DNA of 64,000 nt from JAPOXR01 sp965221935 (GCA_965221935.1 CBDCSZ010000063.1:1-64000), one strand, 5' to 3'; shown: positions 44,466 to 54,319, counted from the stretch's first letter. Numbers and translations: made by a program. The notes: generated by a model from the sequence alone, not told the origin.

Positions 44466-45955
44466 AACAGACACTGGTCGTCGCCGACCGCATTGTGTGC
44501 GGGATTGCCGCCGACGGAGCCCCTGAGATTCTCGAGGACGCGGCTATACTGGTTGAGGCCGGCAAGATCGCCGCGATCGGCGAGGTGCGTTCGCTTCGGC
44601 GCGATCATCCCGACGCGAGAATGGTTGGAGGCCGGGGCCGTGTGGCAATCCCCGGTCTCATCAACGCACACCATCACATCGGGCTGACGCCGTTCCAACT
44701 TGGCGCCCGCGACCAGCCGCTCGAACTTTGGTTTCCCGAACGGCTTGCCATGCGAGACGTCGAACCGCGTCTCGACACGCTGTTCTCGGCGTTGGAGATG
44801 GTTGCCTCAGGTGTCACGACGGTGCAGCATTTGCACAGCCGCGCGCCCGGCGATGCCGACGCCGTCCTCGCCCGCGCCGACGCGATCATCGGCGCCTACA
44901 CCGAGATCGGAATGCGGGCGTCGTATTCGTTTGCCCTGCGCGATCAGAACCGGATGATCTACGATGCCGACGAAGTCTTTGTGGCGTCGCTTCCTGCCGC
45001 CCTACGCGGGCCGGCGGCGGCCTATCTCTCGAACTTCGCACTGCCGCTCGAGACGCAGATTGACATTTTTCACGCGCTTCGCGCGCGTTGGGCCGAAACG
45101 GACCTGGTCGGTATCCAGATCGCGCCTTCGAACCTCCACTGGCTGTCCGACGCCGCACTCGAGGGCGCCGCGCGCATGGCCGGGGACACCGGGGCGCCTG
45201 TTCACATGCACCTCCTTGAAACACCCTATCAAGCCGAATACGCGCGCCGCCGAACCGGCGGTTCGGCGCTGGCATTCATAGACCGCTTCGGTCTGGTCGG
45301 ACCGCAGCTCACAATCGGGCACGGCGTCTGGATGTCTGGCGAAGATATAGAACTGCTTTCGGACCGGGGCGGGTGTCTCTGCCACAACTGTTCGTCAAAT
45401 CTCCGGCTGAAAAGCGGCACGGTTGACCTGAACGCCTTTCTGGCCCGCGGCGTGCGCGTTGCGCTGGGCATCGACGAGGCGGGCATCAACGACGACCGCG
45501 ACATGCTTCAGGAGATGCGCCTCGCCCTGACGCTGCATCGGCCGGCGGGCCATGGCGCACCCTGTCCCGCCGCGGCCGATATCCTGCGCATGGCCACCGA
45601 ACACGGCGCCGCGACGACACCGTTTGCCGGCCGGATAGGGCGTTTATCGACCGGCATGGCGGCGGATATCGTGCTGCTTGACTGGGCAGCCGTGACCGGG
45701 CCCTGGCAGGATCCGGCGATTCCGCTGATTGACGTTCTTCTCCGGCGGGCGCGGGCCGGCGCTGTTGAAACGGTTATCATCGGCGGCGAGACGGTCTACT
45801 GCGAAGGCAGCTTCACGCGGGTGGACCGGCATTCCGTCCACGGGGAGATTGCCCAGGCGCTGGGGCGCCCGGATACAGAGGCGGAAGCGTCGCTTCGGCG
45901 CCTGGCATCGGATTTGATGGAACCGGTGCGCGATTTCTACAGAGGCTGGCTCTGA
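44462..45955 (+). CDS. Metal-dependent amidohydrolase, aminohydrolase (deaminase) subgroup
   Basis: A 497-residue enzyme of the 8-oxoguanine/adenosyl-homocysteine/triazine deaminase branch. GLINAHHHIGLTP provides the HxH, VHMHLLET the third His, LTIGHGVWMS the fourth, and LGIDEAGINDDRDML the catalytic Asp. CHNCSSNLRLKSG precedes the last. TGMAADIVLLDW closes the beta-sandwich domain. Enzymes of this branch deaminate or dechlorinate nitrogen heterocycles. It is coupled to the racemase-fold gene (ATGA). The substrate is unknown, but together with the upstream genes it suggests breakdown of a compound joining a sugar or N-acyl part to a nitrogen ring. Confidence 0.88.
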   Translation: MKQTLVVADRIVCGIAADGAPEILEDAAILVEAGKIAAIGEVRSLRRDHPDARMVGGRGRVAIPGLINAHHHIGLTPFQLGARDQPLELWFPERLAMRDVEPRLDTLFSALEMVASGVTTVQHLHSRAPGDADAVLARADAIIGAYTEIGMRASYSFALRDQNRMIYDADEVFVASLPAALRGPAAAYLSNFALPLETQIDIFHALRARWAETDLVGIQIAPSNLHWLSDAALEGAARMAGDTGAPVHMHLLETPYQAEYARRRTGGSALAFIDRFGLVGPQLTIGHGVWMSGEDIELLSDRGGCLCHNCSSNLRLKSGTVDLNAFLARGVRVALGIDEAGINDDRDMLQEMRLALTLHRPAGHGAPCPAAADILRMATEHGAATTPFAGRIGRLSTGMAADIVLLDWAAVTGPWQDPAIPLIDVLLRRARAGAVETVIIGGETVYCEGSFTRVDRHSVHGEIAQALGRPDTEAEASLRRLASDLMEPVRDFYRGWL

Positions 45956-46812
45956 AGAGGAGCTCGGGCCGGCGCGCAGAATGGCCCTACACGATCTTCG
46001 GCAGGCGCGGGGCGCAGGCGGGCAATCTTTGCCCCGACGGGCTTGAAACCGCAGCCCATTCCTTGCCGGATATTCCGACCCGGACGCAGATTGCTGTGCC
46101 TCTGTCGTCCATGATGAATTTTCAAAACGATGATTTTTGGAATTGGACCGACGAAACCGGGTGGACGATATTATTGGCAATGGCGGCAACGCATCTGAAG
46201 GCAACTTCAGCAATTTGCGCCTGCTGACACGCTGCCAACGCGACCCGCGCCGGTGTCATCCGAAGGGCGGCGGTCAGGACGACATAGGCAGGGCCGGGGA
46301 AAACGGGCTGAAACATCCGGGCCGGCGCCGCAATTCGTGAAGACAGGTCGGATTCGGGGATAATCCTTGGCAGGAAGCCTATATGGTTTGTGGGAGCGGC
46401 GCCGGAACTCCGCCGACAGAGTTTGTGGCAATTGAGATAGATTTCGTGGCCATAATCATCAAGAATCGAACGGCCTGCCATTGGACGATGTTGCAATGCG
46501 TCGTGCCACGGCGCACTGGAATTCTGGTCAGGAGACCATACGCCCCTTGTGAGCGGATGAGGTTCTGATTAGAAATACAATGGTAGCGGGAGAATTTTCG
46601 GTCTGGCCGAACTCGCTACCGATTGGTTCCCAGGGGGGAGGGGACATGGATCCGGCAGCAGATGCGATCAATCGTCCAGATCTGTTGCAACAGCCCGTTT
46701 CGTATTCCGAACCGGGAGAATGGTCCCTGACGCCTCTGTGTGGCGGCGCCGGTGAGCGGCTTGACGTGAATCAATCGCAATCAATGCCAGACCGAACCGA
46801 ATAGGAGTATTG
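45956..46812. other. Intergenic region with no convincing gene
   Basis: About 860 bp. One plus frame continues from 45959 to 46228 with a fairly protein-like stretch (DDFWNWTDETGWTILLAMAATHLK) and an overlapping minus frame is also open; neither has a start site or a recognisable motif. The AGGAG at 46803-46807 belongs to the SBP gene at 46813. A leader and promoter for the sugar ABC operon should lie here. Confidence 0.35.
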
Positions 46813-48108
46813 ATGATGACAAACCTAACCCGAAGAGGATTCCTGAGGAATTCGTCTCTCGGAATGGCCGGCCTCGCCGCTTTCGGGCTGACGCCGCAAC
46901 AGGCGCTCGCTGTGAGGCAAATGCGGTTCTGGTTGGGACTGGGCGCTTCTGCCGGTGACCCGCTCATTGAGTTTGGGATGCGCGGTGCTGCGGAACACGG
47001 CTACGATGTCTTGTTCAACAATTTCTCGAATGAGGGCGATACAAAGTTCACGGCCGCCTATGGCGCCAATGACCTGCCAGACATGTTCGAAACTGACTAT
47101 CCGTATATGGGTGGCTTTCTCGATATCGGGGCCCTCGATCCAATGGACGACATGTTGGCTGCAGTGAACTATCCGCTCGACAAGGTGTTGCCGCATATCC
47201 TTGACCGGTGCCGCTGGGACGGAAAACTTTACGCAGTTCCGCATGGCTGGAACTCATGGGTGCTGTACTACAATCTCGATCACTTGGATGCTGCAGGGCT
47301 GCCGACTGACCGGGAACCCGAAAACCTCGAAGAATTCGTCGAATGGGCCAAAAAGACGACCCTGCGCAACAGCGCGGGCGACATCATCCAATCGGGCTTT
47401 ATGTGTCCGAGGTCCGGCCTTCTTCCCAACAACATCTGGGGAGCGCTGCTTTACCAGTACGGCGGTTCGGTGGTGGCCGATGATGGCACGGCCACGAATT
47501 TCAACAATGAGGCGGGCAGGAAAGCCGCTGAATTCGTTCTAAATTGCCTCTACGAATGGGAAATCACTGATCCCAATATCACCCAGCGCTACGATTACTG
47601 GCTGCAGGGTCTGGGCACGACCTTCTATTCCGGCACCTGGGTGGTGGGAAGTTCGCTGCAGCAGAACTTGAACTTCCACGCCGACGTGATGCCGATTCTC
47701 GGCGACAAGCGCGCGGTCATGTACGAGTACAGCGGATTGGTTCTGCCGTACGGGCGGCCGGATGACGTCCAGGAAGCGGTTGGCAATATCTACAAATATA
47801 TTGTCGAACGCGCCGGGGAATTCGCCGTGGCCTCGTCCCAGATTCCGGTCACGATGGAAGGGCTCCAGTTTCCGGGCTATCTGTCATCGCCGCACAAGAG
47901 GCACTTCCAGGGTTCGGAAGATAACGGCGAGTACGCGTTCTGGGATGTTTCCCACCCGAAAGGTACTGAGTTTTCGGTATATGGCGGCGCCGGCAGCGCA
48001 GTGACCCGGACGCTCGACAAGGTGTGGGATAAGTCCGTAACCATGGACGAAGGTCTTGCCGAGTTGGACGAGCACCTTTCTGGCATTCTCGCAAAACAAC
48101 CCGCCTAA
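46813..48108 (+). CDS. Sugar-type ABC transporter substrate-binding protein (family 1), Tat-exported
   Basis: About 431 residues. The start, MMTNLTRRGFLRNSSLGMAGLAAFGL, is a twin-arginine signal (cleavage near ALA). Family-1 sugar-binding features include EFGMRGAAEHGYDVLF, then AYGANDLPDMFETDY, GKLYAVPHGWNSWVLYYNLDHLDAAGLP and TFYSGTWVVG. ATG 46813 is used; ATG 46816 and TTG 46810 are close alternatives behind AGGAG. It feeds the two permeases at 49225 and 50195 after an intervening dioxygenase gene. The ligand is likely a sugar or polyol but could be a related osmolyte. Confidence 0.9.
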   Translation: MMTNLTRRGFLRNSSLGMAGLAAFGLTPQQALAVRQMRFWLGLGASAGDPLIEFGMRGAAEHGYDVLFNNFSNEGDTKFTAAYGANDLPDMFETDYPYMGGFLDIGALDPMDDMLAAVNYPLDKVLPHILDRCRWDGKLYAVPHGWNSWVLYYNLDHLDAAGLPTDREPENLEEFVEWAKKTTLRNSAGDIIQSGFMCPRSGLLPNNIWGALLYQYGGSVVADDGTATNFNNEAGRKAAEFVLNCLYEWEITDPNITQRYDYWLQGLGTTFYSGTWVVGSSLQQNLNFHADVMPILGDKRAVMYEYSGLVLPYGRPDDVQEAVGNIYKYIVERAGEFAVASSQIPVTMEGLQFPGYLSSPHKRHFQGSEDNGEYAFWDVSHPKGTEFSVYGGAGSAVTRTLDKVWDKSVTMDEGLAELDEHLSGILAKQPA

Positions 48109-48199
48109 TTCCCAGCTGATTCTCAACAATCAGGCCCGCCGTGCGAGGGGACTGCCAACAACAGTTGCCGTCGCGGCGGGCCGTTATCTGGAGAACGCC

Positions 48200-49093
48200 A
48201 TGATCCCATTCATCAAGTCGAACGACGTGCTTGACGACCCGCCGGCGCTTCGCAAACGGCTGCGCGACCATGGTTATCTGTTTATCAGGGACCTGCTGCC
48301 AAAGGACGAGGTGAGCGGTTTGCGGCGCACATTTCTTAAGATCTGCAGGGAGGCTGGCTGGCTGCGACCGGGTTCGGAATTGATGGACGGCTTGACTGAC
48401 CACCGGCCGATCATGGAAGGTGAACCGGAATACTCCGGCGTCTACGCCAAGATTCAGTCGCAGGAGAGATTTCACCGACTGAAATTCAATGAGAGCATTT
48501 TGTCGGTCATGGAAGATATTTTCCAGGAACCGGTCGTTCCCCTGCCGCAGACGATCGGTCGAATTGCCTTTCCCCGGGACAACGAACGCGGCACCCATCC
48601 TCACCAGGATTGGATTTTCGTTGGCGGCTCGACCGAGGCCATCAGTCTCTGGGCTCCGCTCGGCGACGTGCCGCCAGAAGTTGGCGGGCTGAAGATTCTG
48701 GATGGCAGCCACAAATCCGGGTTCCTGGAGCCGCGGCTGGCTGACGGTCCGGGCCACCGGGTCGTTGACACCGATCCTGAACTTGAATGGCACCAGTCTG
48801 GCTTTCGTTGCGGGGATGTCCTGATATTCAAGATGTTTACCGTGCACGGAGCGGCCGAAAACCTGACGCCGGACAAGTTGCGGCTGTCGGTCGATTTTCG
48901 CTATGTTGGCACCAGTCATGTGATCAACGAGGAATGGCTGGACCCCCATAGCAGCGGGCCGGACAAAGCCCCTTACACCTGGACCAATCTTCAGAGAGAG
49001 TGGCAGGACAGTCCGATTGCCGATTACTGGAAATCCTGGGAACATGCGAAAACGCGACCTCATCCGTGGTTCTGGGAAACGCCGGAAGGCTGA
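48200..49093 (+). CDS. Phytanoyl-CoA dioxygenase (PhyH) family oxygenase within a sugar ABC operon
   Basis: A 297-residue Fe(II)/2-oxoglutarate dioxygenase. HPHQDWIFVGG gives the HxD iron ligands near residue 135, and TVHGAAENLTPDKLRLSVDFR gives the distal His and the 2-oxoglutarate-binding Arg. LRDHGYLFIRDLLPKDEV is the usual start of the fold. ATG 48200 follows GGAG; the frame open upstream overlaps the SBP gene. It lies between SBP and permease genes on the same strand, so it probably hydroxylates or cleaves the imported compound. This type of enzyme also makes hydroxyectoine; no ectoine genes are nearby. Confidence 0.88.
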   Translation: MIPFIKSNDVLDDPPALRKRLRDHGYLFIRDLLPKDEVSGLRRTFLKICREAGWLRPGSELMDGLTDHRPIMEGEPEYSGVYAKIQSQERFHRLKFNESILSVMEDIFQEPVVPLPQTIGRIAFPRDNERGTHPHQDWIFVGGSTEAISLWAPLGDVPPEVGGLKILDGSHKSGFLEPRLADGPGHRVVDTDPELEWHQSGFRCGDVLIFKMFTVHGAAENLTPDKLRLSVDFRYVGTSHVINEEWLDPHSSGPDKAPYTWTNLQREWQDSPIADYWKSWEHAKTRPHPWFWETPEG

Positions 49094-49224
49094 CTCCAGT
49101 TGAGAAACGCGCTAACCATCCGTAAGGTCGGAGATAACTTGCCTGTTCGGCGAGACGGCACAGGTGAGAACTGCGGCTCGCGCGCTGCAGCGCACATGTG
49201 TTTGGGAAGTTCAGACGATTTGCC

Positions 49225-50178
49225 ATGGTGAACTACACACCAATCACGCCTGACAATCCGGCTGCCGAGCAGACCCAGGCAATGGGGTCCCCTTGGGCCG
49301 TGTTCGTGCGGCGTTTCAATCCTTTCGCGTATACATTTGTCATTCCGTTCCTGATCGTGTTCGCAGTCTTCAGGATATATCCATTTATCTTTGGCATCAC
49401 GACCAGCTTCACAGACGCCAAGGTCGGACCGCGGCCCGGCAACTTTGTCGGTCTGGAAAACTATATCGAAGTGCTGACAAGGTCTGAAATCCAGCGGGCT
49501 TTCATCAATACATTTCAGTACACCCTGTTCGTGGTGCCGATGTCGTTTGCCGCCGGGCTGGCCATGGCGGTTTATGTCAACCGCAAATTGCCGACCCATA
49601 CAATTTCGCGTCTGGTGTTTTTTGCGCCCTTTGTCCTGACCGCCACGATTGTCGCCATCATCTGGAACTGGATATTCCAGACCCAGTTCGGGCTGATCAA
49701 TGTGGGCATGGGCCTGTTAGGTCTGCCGGCTCGGACCTCGTGGCTGACGGAACCGGCGCTGATTCTGCCCGTCATAGCGTTTATCACGACCTGGTGGCAG
49801 GCCGGATTCTCCATGGTAATTTTCCTCGGCGCCCTTCAAAGCATTCCAAGTGAACTGATGGACGCCGCCAAGATCGACGGGGCCAATCCCTGGCAGGCTT
49901 TTTGGCGCGTGACCTTTCCTCTGTTGCTGCCGGTGTCCACGCTGGTCATCACGATCACGTTGATCGAGGCGATGCGCGTTTTCAGTCTTATCCACGTCAT
50001 TACGCAAGGCGGGCCCAGCGACCATTCGACGTCCGTTGTCTATTACGTTTTCCAAGAAGGATTCATCCGGTTCCAACAAGGCATGGCTGCGGCTGTCGGC
50101 GTCGTGCTGTTCCTGGTGATCCTTATCCTGACTGCATTGCGCTTCGCGCTGATCCGCGGCGACAAGGCCTATTTCTGA
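49225..50178 (+). CDS. Sugar-type ABC transporter permease (MalF/UgpA-like)
   Basis: About 317 residues with six helices. The EAA loop is LMDAAKIDGANPWQAFWRVTFPLLLP near 215-240. A Pro-rich cytoplasmic start precedes FNPFAYTFVIPFLIVFAVF. ATG 49225 is chosen; GTG 49198 is possible, and neither has a strong ribosome site. It acts with the permease at 50195 as a heterodimer. Confidence 0.92.
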   Translation: MVNYTPITPDNPAAEQTQAMGSPWAVFVRRFNPFAYTFVIPFLIVFAVFRIYPFIFGITTSFTDAKVGPRPGNFVGLENYIEVLTRSEIQRAFINTFQYTLFVVPMSFAAGLAMAVYVNRKLPTHTISRLVFFAPFVLTATIVAIIWNWIFQTQFGLINVGMGLLGLPARTSWLTEPALILPVIAFITTWWQAGFSMVIFLGALQSIPSELMDAAKIDGANPWQAFWRVTFPLLLPVSTLVITITLIEAMRVFSLIHVITQGGPSDHSTSVVYYVFQEGFIRFQQGMAAAVGVVLFLVILILTALRFALIRGDKAYF

Positions 50179-50194
50179 GGAAAGACACAGTCCT

Positions 50195-51052
50195 ATGCAA
50201 CGTTCAGCGGCCAAACAGACCAGATTCCTGATCCGGTTCGCTATCGTTGTGGTCGGTTTGGGATTCACGATCCTTTGGTTCGTGCCGCTGTTCTGGATCA
50301 TACTGACCTCGCTGAAACCAACTGATGAAATCCTGACCAACCCGCCGCAGTGGATCCCCACGGCCTTTACCCTTGAGCATTACCGGAGTGTCTTGGAAAA
50401 ACCGATCGGCCAGTGGACATTCAACAGTCTGTATATCGCCATCGTATCGACCTTCCTGACGCTGGTGCTGGGCGCCGCCACGGGTTACGCATTCGCGCGC
50501 CTGCGGTTTTTCGGCCGCGACGTCCTGTTCTGGATGGTGCTCGCCTCATTCATGATGCCGTTCGAAGTGATGCTTATCCCGCTCTATCGGATGATGGGCG
50601 ATTTTGGGCTGGTTGGGTCGCGTTGGTCGATTATCCTGCCCTCGGTGGCGGGACCGTTTTCGGTCTACCTGTTTCGCCAGTTCTTTCTAAGCATCCCGCG
50701 TGAACTCGAGGACGCCGCCGCCATTGACGGCGCGGGCGTCTGGGCTCGCTTCCTCCTCGTTGTGTTGCCGCTCTCGCTGCCCGCCTGCACGACGGTTGGA
50801 ATTCTGGCATTCGCAGAGAATTTCAACCAATATATCTGGCCGCTGATCATGAGCACCTCAGACGCGGTGACGACCCTGCCAGTCGGGGTCGGACAGTTTG
50901 CGCCATCGCTGCAGGGGAGCACCAACATCACTTGGTATTACGGCACCGGGGCCGCCGCGGCGACGCTGTTGATCATTCCAAGCATCATCGTGTTCCTGAT
51001 TCTGCAGCGGTTCTTCATGGACAATCTGATCACCTCGGGGATGAAGGGATGA
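50195..51052 (+). CDS. Sugar-type ABC transporter permease (MalG/UgpE-like)
   Basis: A 285-residue inner-membrane protein. The EAA loop is ELEDAAAIDGAGVWARFLLVVLPLSLPA near 170-195. A large periplasmic loop with PPQWIPTAFTLEHYRSVLEK near 45-70 is typical of MalG-type partners. GAGGAAAG precedes the ATG. The ATPase gene follows after 65 bp. Confidence 0.93.
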   Translation: MQRSAAKQTRFLIRFAIVVVGLGFTILWFVPLFWIILTSLKPTDEILTNPPQWIPTAFTLEHYRSVLEKPIGQWTFNSLYIAIVSTFLTLVLGAATGYAFARLRFFGRDVLFWMVLASFMMPFEVMLIPLYRMMGDFGLVGSRWSIILPSVAGPFSVYLFRQFFLSIPRELEDAAAIDGAGVWARFLLVVLPLSLPACTTVGILAFAENFNQYIWPLIMSTSDAVTTLPVGVGQFAPSLQGSTNITWYYGTGAAAATLLIIPSIIVFLILQRFFMDNLITSGMKG

Positions 51053-51117
51053 GACTGGGACGGCCGGGACCAGCGCGGTTCGTGGGCGGCCAATAGAATA
51101 GGGTGAAGGAAATCTGA

Positions 51118-52218
51118 ATGTCCGGCATCGAACTAAAGAACGTGATCAAACGGTTTGGCGAAGAAACCGTCATTCCTGAACTCAGCCTGGCGATTTCGGA
51201 GGGCGAGTTCGTGGTGATTGTCGGCCCTTCAGGATGCGGCAAGTCGACAACCCTCAGAATGATCGCCGGCCTCGAGGAGGTCACGGGCGGTTCCATCCAC
51301 ATCGCCGGGCGCGATGTCACTTGGCTGCCGCCAAAATCCCGTGACATCGCGATGGTGTTCCAGTCCTACGCGCTCTATCCTCACATGAATGTGGCATCGA
51401 ACATGTCGTTTGCACTGCGGCTTTCCCGGACCCCGAAGGAGGAAATCAGACAGCGCGTTCAGGCGGCTGCGGAGATGCTGGAGCTGACAGAGTTTCTACA
51501 CCGCAAGCCCAAGGACCTGTCGGGCGGTCAGCGCCAGCGTGTGGCCATGGGTCGGTCCATCGTCCGCGACGCCTATTGCTTCCTGTTTGACGAACCGCTG
51601 TCCAATCTGGATGCGAAGCTGCGGTCAACCATGCGGACCGAACTTTCATTGCTGCACCAGAAGCTCGACCGGACGATGATCTATGTCACCCATGACCAGA
51701 TCGAGGCGATGACGATGGCGGACCGCATCGTGATCATGGAAAACGGCCGCATCCAGCAGATCGGCACCCCTCGGGAAGTTTACAATGCGCCCGCCAACCT
51801 CTTTGTCGCCGGGTTCATCGGCTCGCCGGCGATGAATCTCCTCCAGGCCGAGATAACGGATGGCGAGACGGTTACAGCGCACGGCAACGGCTTTGACATA
51901 CCATTGCCACCGTCCCTGGCGGCACGGTCCCGGCAGGCGTCCACGCCGCGGGTGACGGTCGGGCTGCGGCCGGAACATTTCGTGGCTCCGCAGTCGGCCG
52001 GCCATACATTCAATGCAGAATTGATCCCGATTCACCTCGAGGTGGATGTGGCGGAATACATCGGTTCCAGCCAGTATCTCGCGGCGCGGATCGGTGACCG
52101 TCAAGTCACTGCGGCGGTTGAAGTCGGTCCTGACACCGAAGCGATGACGAGCGGCGAATACAGATTCGACAGCAAGCGGATTTACCTGTTCGACACCGTG
52201 ACTGGGCTTGCGGTCTAG
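51118..52218 (+). CDS. Sugar-type ABC transporter ATP-binding protein (UgpC/MsmK-like)
   Basis: A 366-residue ATPase with Walker A GPSGCGKSTTLR, Q-loop FQSYALYPHMNVASNM, signature LSGGQRQRVAMGRSI, Walker B LFDEPLSNLDAKLR and THDQIEAMT. A TOBE/MalK-type regulatory domain ends the protein (VGLRPEHF). It completes the operon started at 46813. Confidence 0.95.
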   Translation: MSGIELKNVIKRFGEETVIPELSLAISEGEFVVIVGPSGCGKSTTLRMIAGLEEVTGGSIHIAGRDVTWLPPKSRDIAMVFQSYALYPHMNVASNMSFALRLSRTPKEEIRQRVQAAAEMLELTEFLHRKPKDLSGGQRQRVAMGRSIVRDAYCFLFDEPLSNLDAKLRSTMRTELSLLHQKLDRTMIYVTHDQIEAMTMADRIVIMENGRIQQIGTPREVYNAPANLFVAGFIGSPAMNLLQAEITDGETVTAHGNGFDIPLPPSLAARSRQASTPRVTVGLRPEHFVAPQSAGHTFNAELIPIHLEVDVAEYIGSSQYLAARIGDRQVTAAVEVGPDTEAMTSGEYRFDSKRIYLFDTVTGLAV

Positions 52219-52680
52219 ACGCGCGGCGCCGGAAAGGCGCACATCTGAGGCCAGACATGAGCCGTCTCCGGCTCCGGGGCAATTGACTGCGGAGCAACAA
52301 AAACACCGTGGAATCAACCTTTTTGACCGGGCGAAAGACAGAGAAAAAATCCTCGCCGTTTAATGAATTTCTACAGGACGGACGGGCGGCGACCCAGACA
52401 ATCCCGCCGACGCCGATAGCAAGCAAACCGGCCTGCCAGACATGCTACGGGAGGCTCCGCAGGCCGCATTTGGGCGGGAGCACGATGTCGCGCCACGGCA
52501 GGACATGGAACCCTCTGTCTCCAATCAGACATCGGGCTCGCCTGCCGAATCTTCAGAAATCAGCTACCCGCGGCGCCAGTTTCGTCACGTCATTTGCATG
52601 TCGCTTCTATCAAGGCTGGAGTCATGCGGCGGCGGTGAAGTCCGCGTTCTCAAGGCTTCAGAAATGCGGCGGGAGAATCT
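52219..52680. other. Convergent intergenic region between the sugar ABC operon and hipA
   Basis: About 460 bp between two converging genes. Short overlapping frames only; no terminator hairpin with a T-run is evident. Confidence 0.4.
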
Positions 52681-53988
52681 CTACTGGCCAGACATTAGGT
52701 TTGATCTGAAGGTCTTTTCAATCCGTCCCGCTTCACCGGGCGCAACTTCGGCCGTTTCGGCGTGTTTGGCCCAGTCGCGGACAGAAGCGCTCACTTCATC
52801 CAGCAGTTGTAGGGATCTGTGCCGTTTGAGGCCAGCGGAGTCGGCAAACTGCAGGAGATCATTGCGCTCAAAGCCATTGCGGCGGCCGGCCAGACTCATC
52901 TGGTGGTCGCGGGTCCATGGACCGCTTGGATTGTAAGCATACGCCAGGTCATAAGCCGGAGACAGAGACCACCGCCCGGACCGGTCCATCAGGAAGGAGA
53001 TATTCTTGACGTGGTCGTCCTGGTTGCGCGCTATGACGTTGAAGAGCGCCCGGCGATACTGTTCTTCGACTGCTTGCATCCCAAGATCCAGTTCCCGGAT
53101 GGTCACGATGGCCTGTTCGTAGGAATATGCCGACGGGTCGTTGAAGTCGAAGTGCCGCATCGCCCCGAGTGACTGCATGTGGATCTTGCGGCCGATTTCA
53201 TCCCGATCGAAACGTCTTGTCATGAAGTGGCTGCGGCCGCCCTCATGATGGAGCCGGCAGTCCGACATGGATATACCGGCGGCGCGCGCCATGCCGGCGT
53301 ACGCGAATTCGATCTTGCCGAACCCTCTGGGACCGGCCAGTTCCTTGTCCCTGTTGTCCGAAACGCCGTCAAACTTAAGGAGCCAGTGCTCGAAGCCTTC
53401 GCCTGAGTCCAGCTGGCCGGATCGAAATTCGCCGGTTTCCGGGTTCCAGGCAAGAACCGCCTTGGCGCGCGCGCCGCCTGCCGATGTGCCGACGCTCAAG
53501 ATGTCCTCAAGCGCACCGGCGTCGTTCTCGCATTCCAGACGCCCGGCATGATTGGCACGTTCGTCGAGCGCCCGGTTCGCCAAACCGACCAATCGGGCGA
53601 TTTCCAGTCGTTTGGCTCTTGTCTGTCGCCGTACTGCAGGATGGAACTCAAGCGCGCCGATGCCGCGGCGCCCGATGTAGCAGAGTCGGTCGACCGAATT
53701 GAAGGCCTCCGGGCTCTTGCCGGTTTCAGCCAGCCACGCGTCGATGAGCCGGTTTCCGAACCTGTCGGGCAGAGCGTCCGCAAGCATTCCCGGCAGGCCT
53801 CTGAAGGATTCCCTGTTGAGAGCAGGGAATTCGTAGGGTGTTTCCCTGGCGGGCATCGTCAGAGGCGCAACCTCGACTCTGGCGCCGACGAAAGCGGGGT
53901 CGTACTGGAAGACCGCAAGGGCACGCGTCTGTTCCCAGGACACCGCTCCGATGCGTCGGCCCCAGAGCATGACGCTGGCGTCAGTCAT
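52681..53988 (-). CDS. hipA: HipA-type serine/threonine kinase toxin
   Basis: A 435-residue kinase of the HipA family. GTSAGGARAKAVLAW near 150-165 corresponds to the nucleotide-binding loop, RNQDDHVKNISFLMD near 320 to the catalytic D-x-x-K/N loop, and LSPAYDLAYAYN to the metal-binding Asp. An amino-terminal subdomain (VMLWGRRIGAVSW ... PALNRESFRGLPGMLADALPDRFG) is typical. The ATG at 53988 is used; the frame is open to 54213 but that part overlaps hipB. HipA proteins phosphorylate aminoacyl-tRNA synthetases and cause growth arrest. It follows hipB with an 8-bp overlap. Confidence 0.92.
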   Translation of the reverse strand: MTDASVMLWGRRIGAVSWEQTRALAVFQYDPAFVGARVEVAPLTMPARETPYEFPALNRESFRGLPGMLADALPDRFGNRLIDAWLAETGKSPEAFNSVDRLCYIGRRGIGALEFHPAVRRQTRAKRLEIARLVGLANRALDERANHAGRLECENDAGALEDILSVGTSAGGARAKAVLAWNPETGEFRSGQLDSGEGFEHWLLKFDGVSDNRDKELAGPRGFGKIEFAYAGMARAAGISMSDCRLHHEGGRSHFMTRRFDRDEIGRKIHMQSLGAMRHFDFNDPSAYSYEQAIVTIRELDLGMQAVEEQYRRALFNVIARNQDDHVKNISFLMDRSGRWSLSPAYDLAYAYNPSGPWTRDHQMSLAGRRNGFERNDLLQFADSAGLKRHRSLQLLDEVSASVRDWAKHAETAEVAPGEAGRIEKTFRSNLMSGQ

Positions 53989-54319
53989 TTGTGCCGTCAC
54001 CCCAAGTCCAGGCGGGGTCACGGTCTTCCCGCGGCCGCGGCCGCGCCCGGCGGCGATGCCCCCCGGTCCGCGAGACGCGCTCGATCGGGCGGATCTGGCC
54101 GGTGGGCATCGCGCCGAGAATGGCATCGCCCAGATCCAGAGCCATGGCAACGCGCAGGAATGTGTCGAGCGTCGATGGTTCGCCGGACTCGAGACGCCGC
54201 AAGGTGCGGACACCGATCCCGGAATCCTTTGCCAGGATGGACTGCGTCACGTTGCGGGACAGCCGCAGTTGAGCCAGGCATGCTCCGATTTCGGATTGCA
54301 TTTGTCGGGATGTCGTCAT
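53981..54319 (-). CDS. hipB: HipB-type XRE antitoxin/repressor
   Basis: A 112-residue protein. The helix-turn-helix is IGACLAQLRLSRNVTQSILAKDSGIGVRTLRRLESGEPSTLDTFLRVAMAL. ATG 54319 has GGTGGA in front; the longer start at 54358 is less likely. A Gly/Arg-rich tail overlaps the start of hipA. It should bind operators just upstream, in the AT-rich stretch 54320-54420, and neutralise HipA. Confidence 0.9.
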   Translation of the reverse strand: MTTSRQMQSEIGACLAQLRLSRNVTQSILAKDSGIGVRTLRRLESGEPSTLDTFLRVAMALDLGDAILGAMPTGQIRPIERVSRTGGHRRRARPRPREDRDPAWTWGDGTND

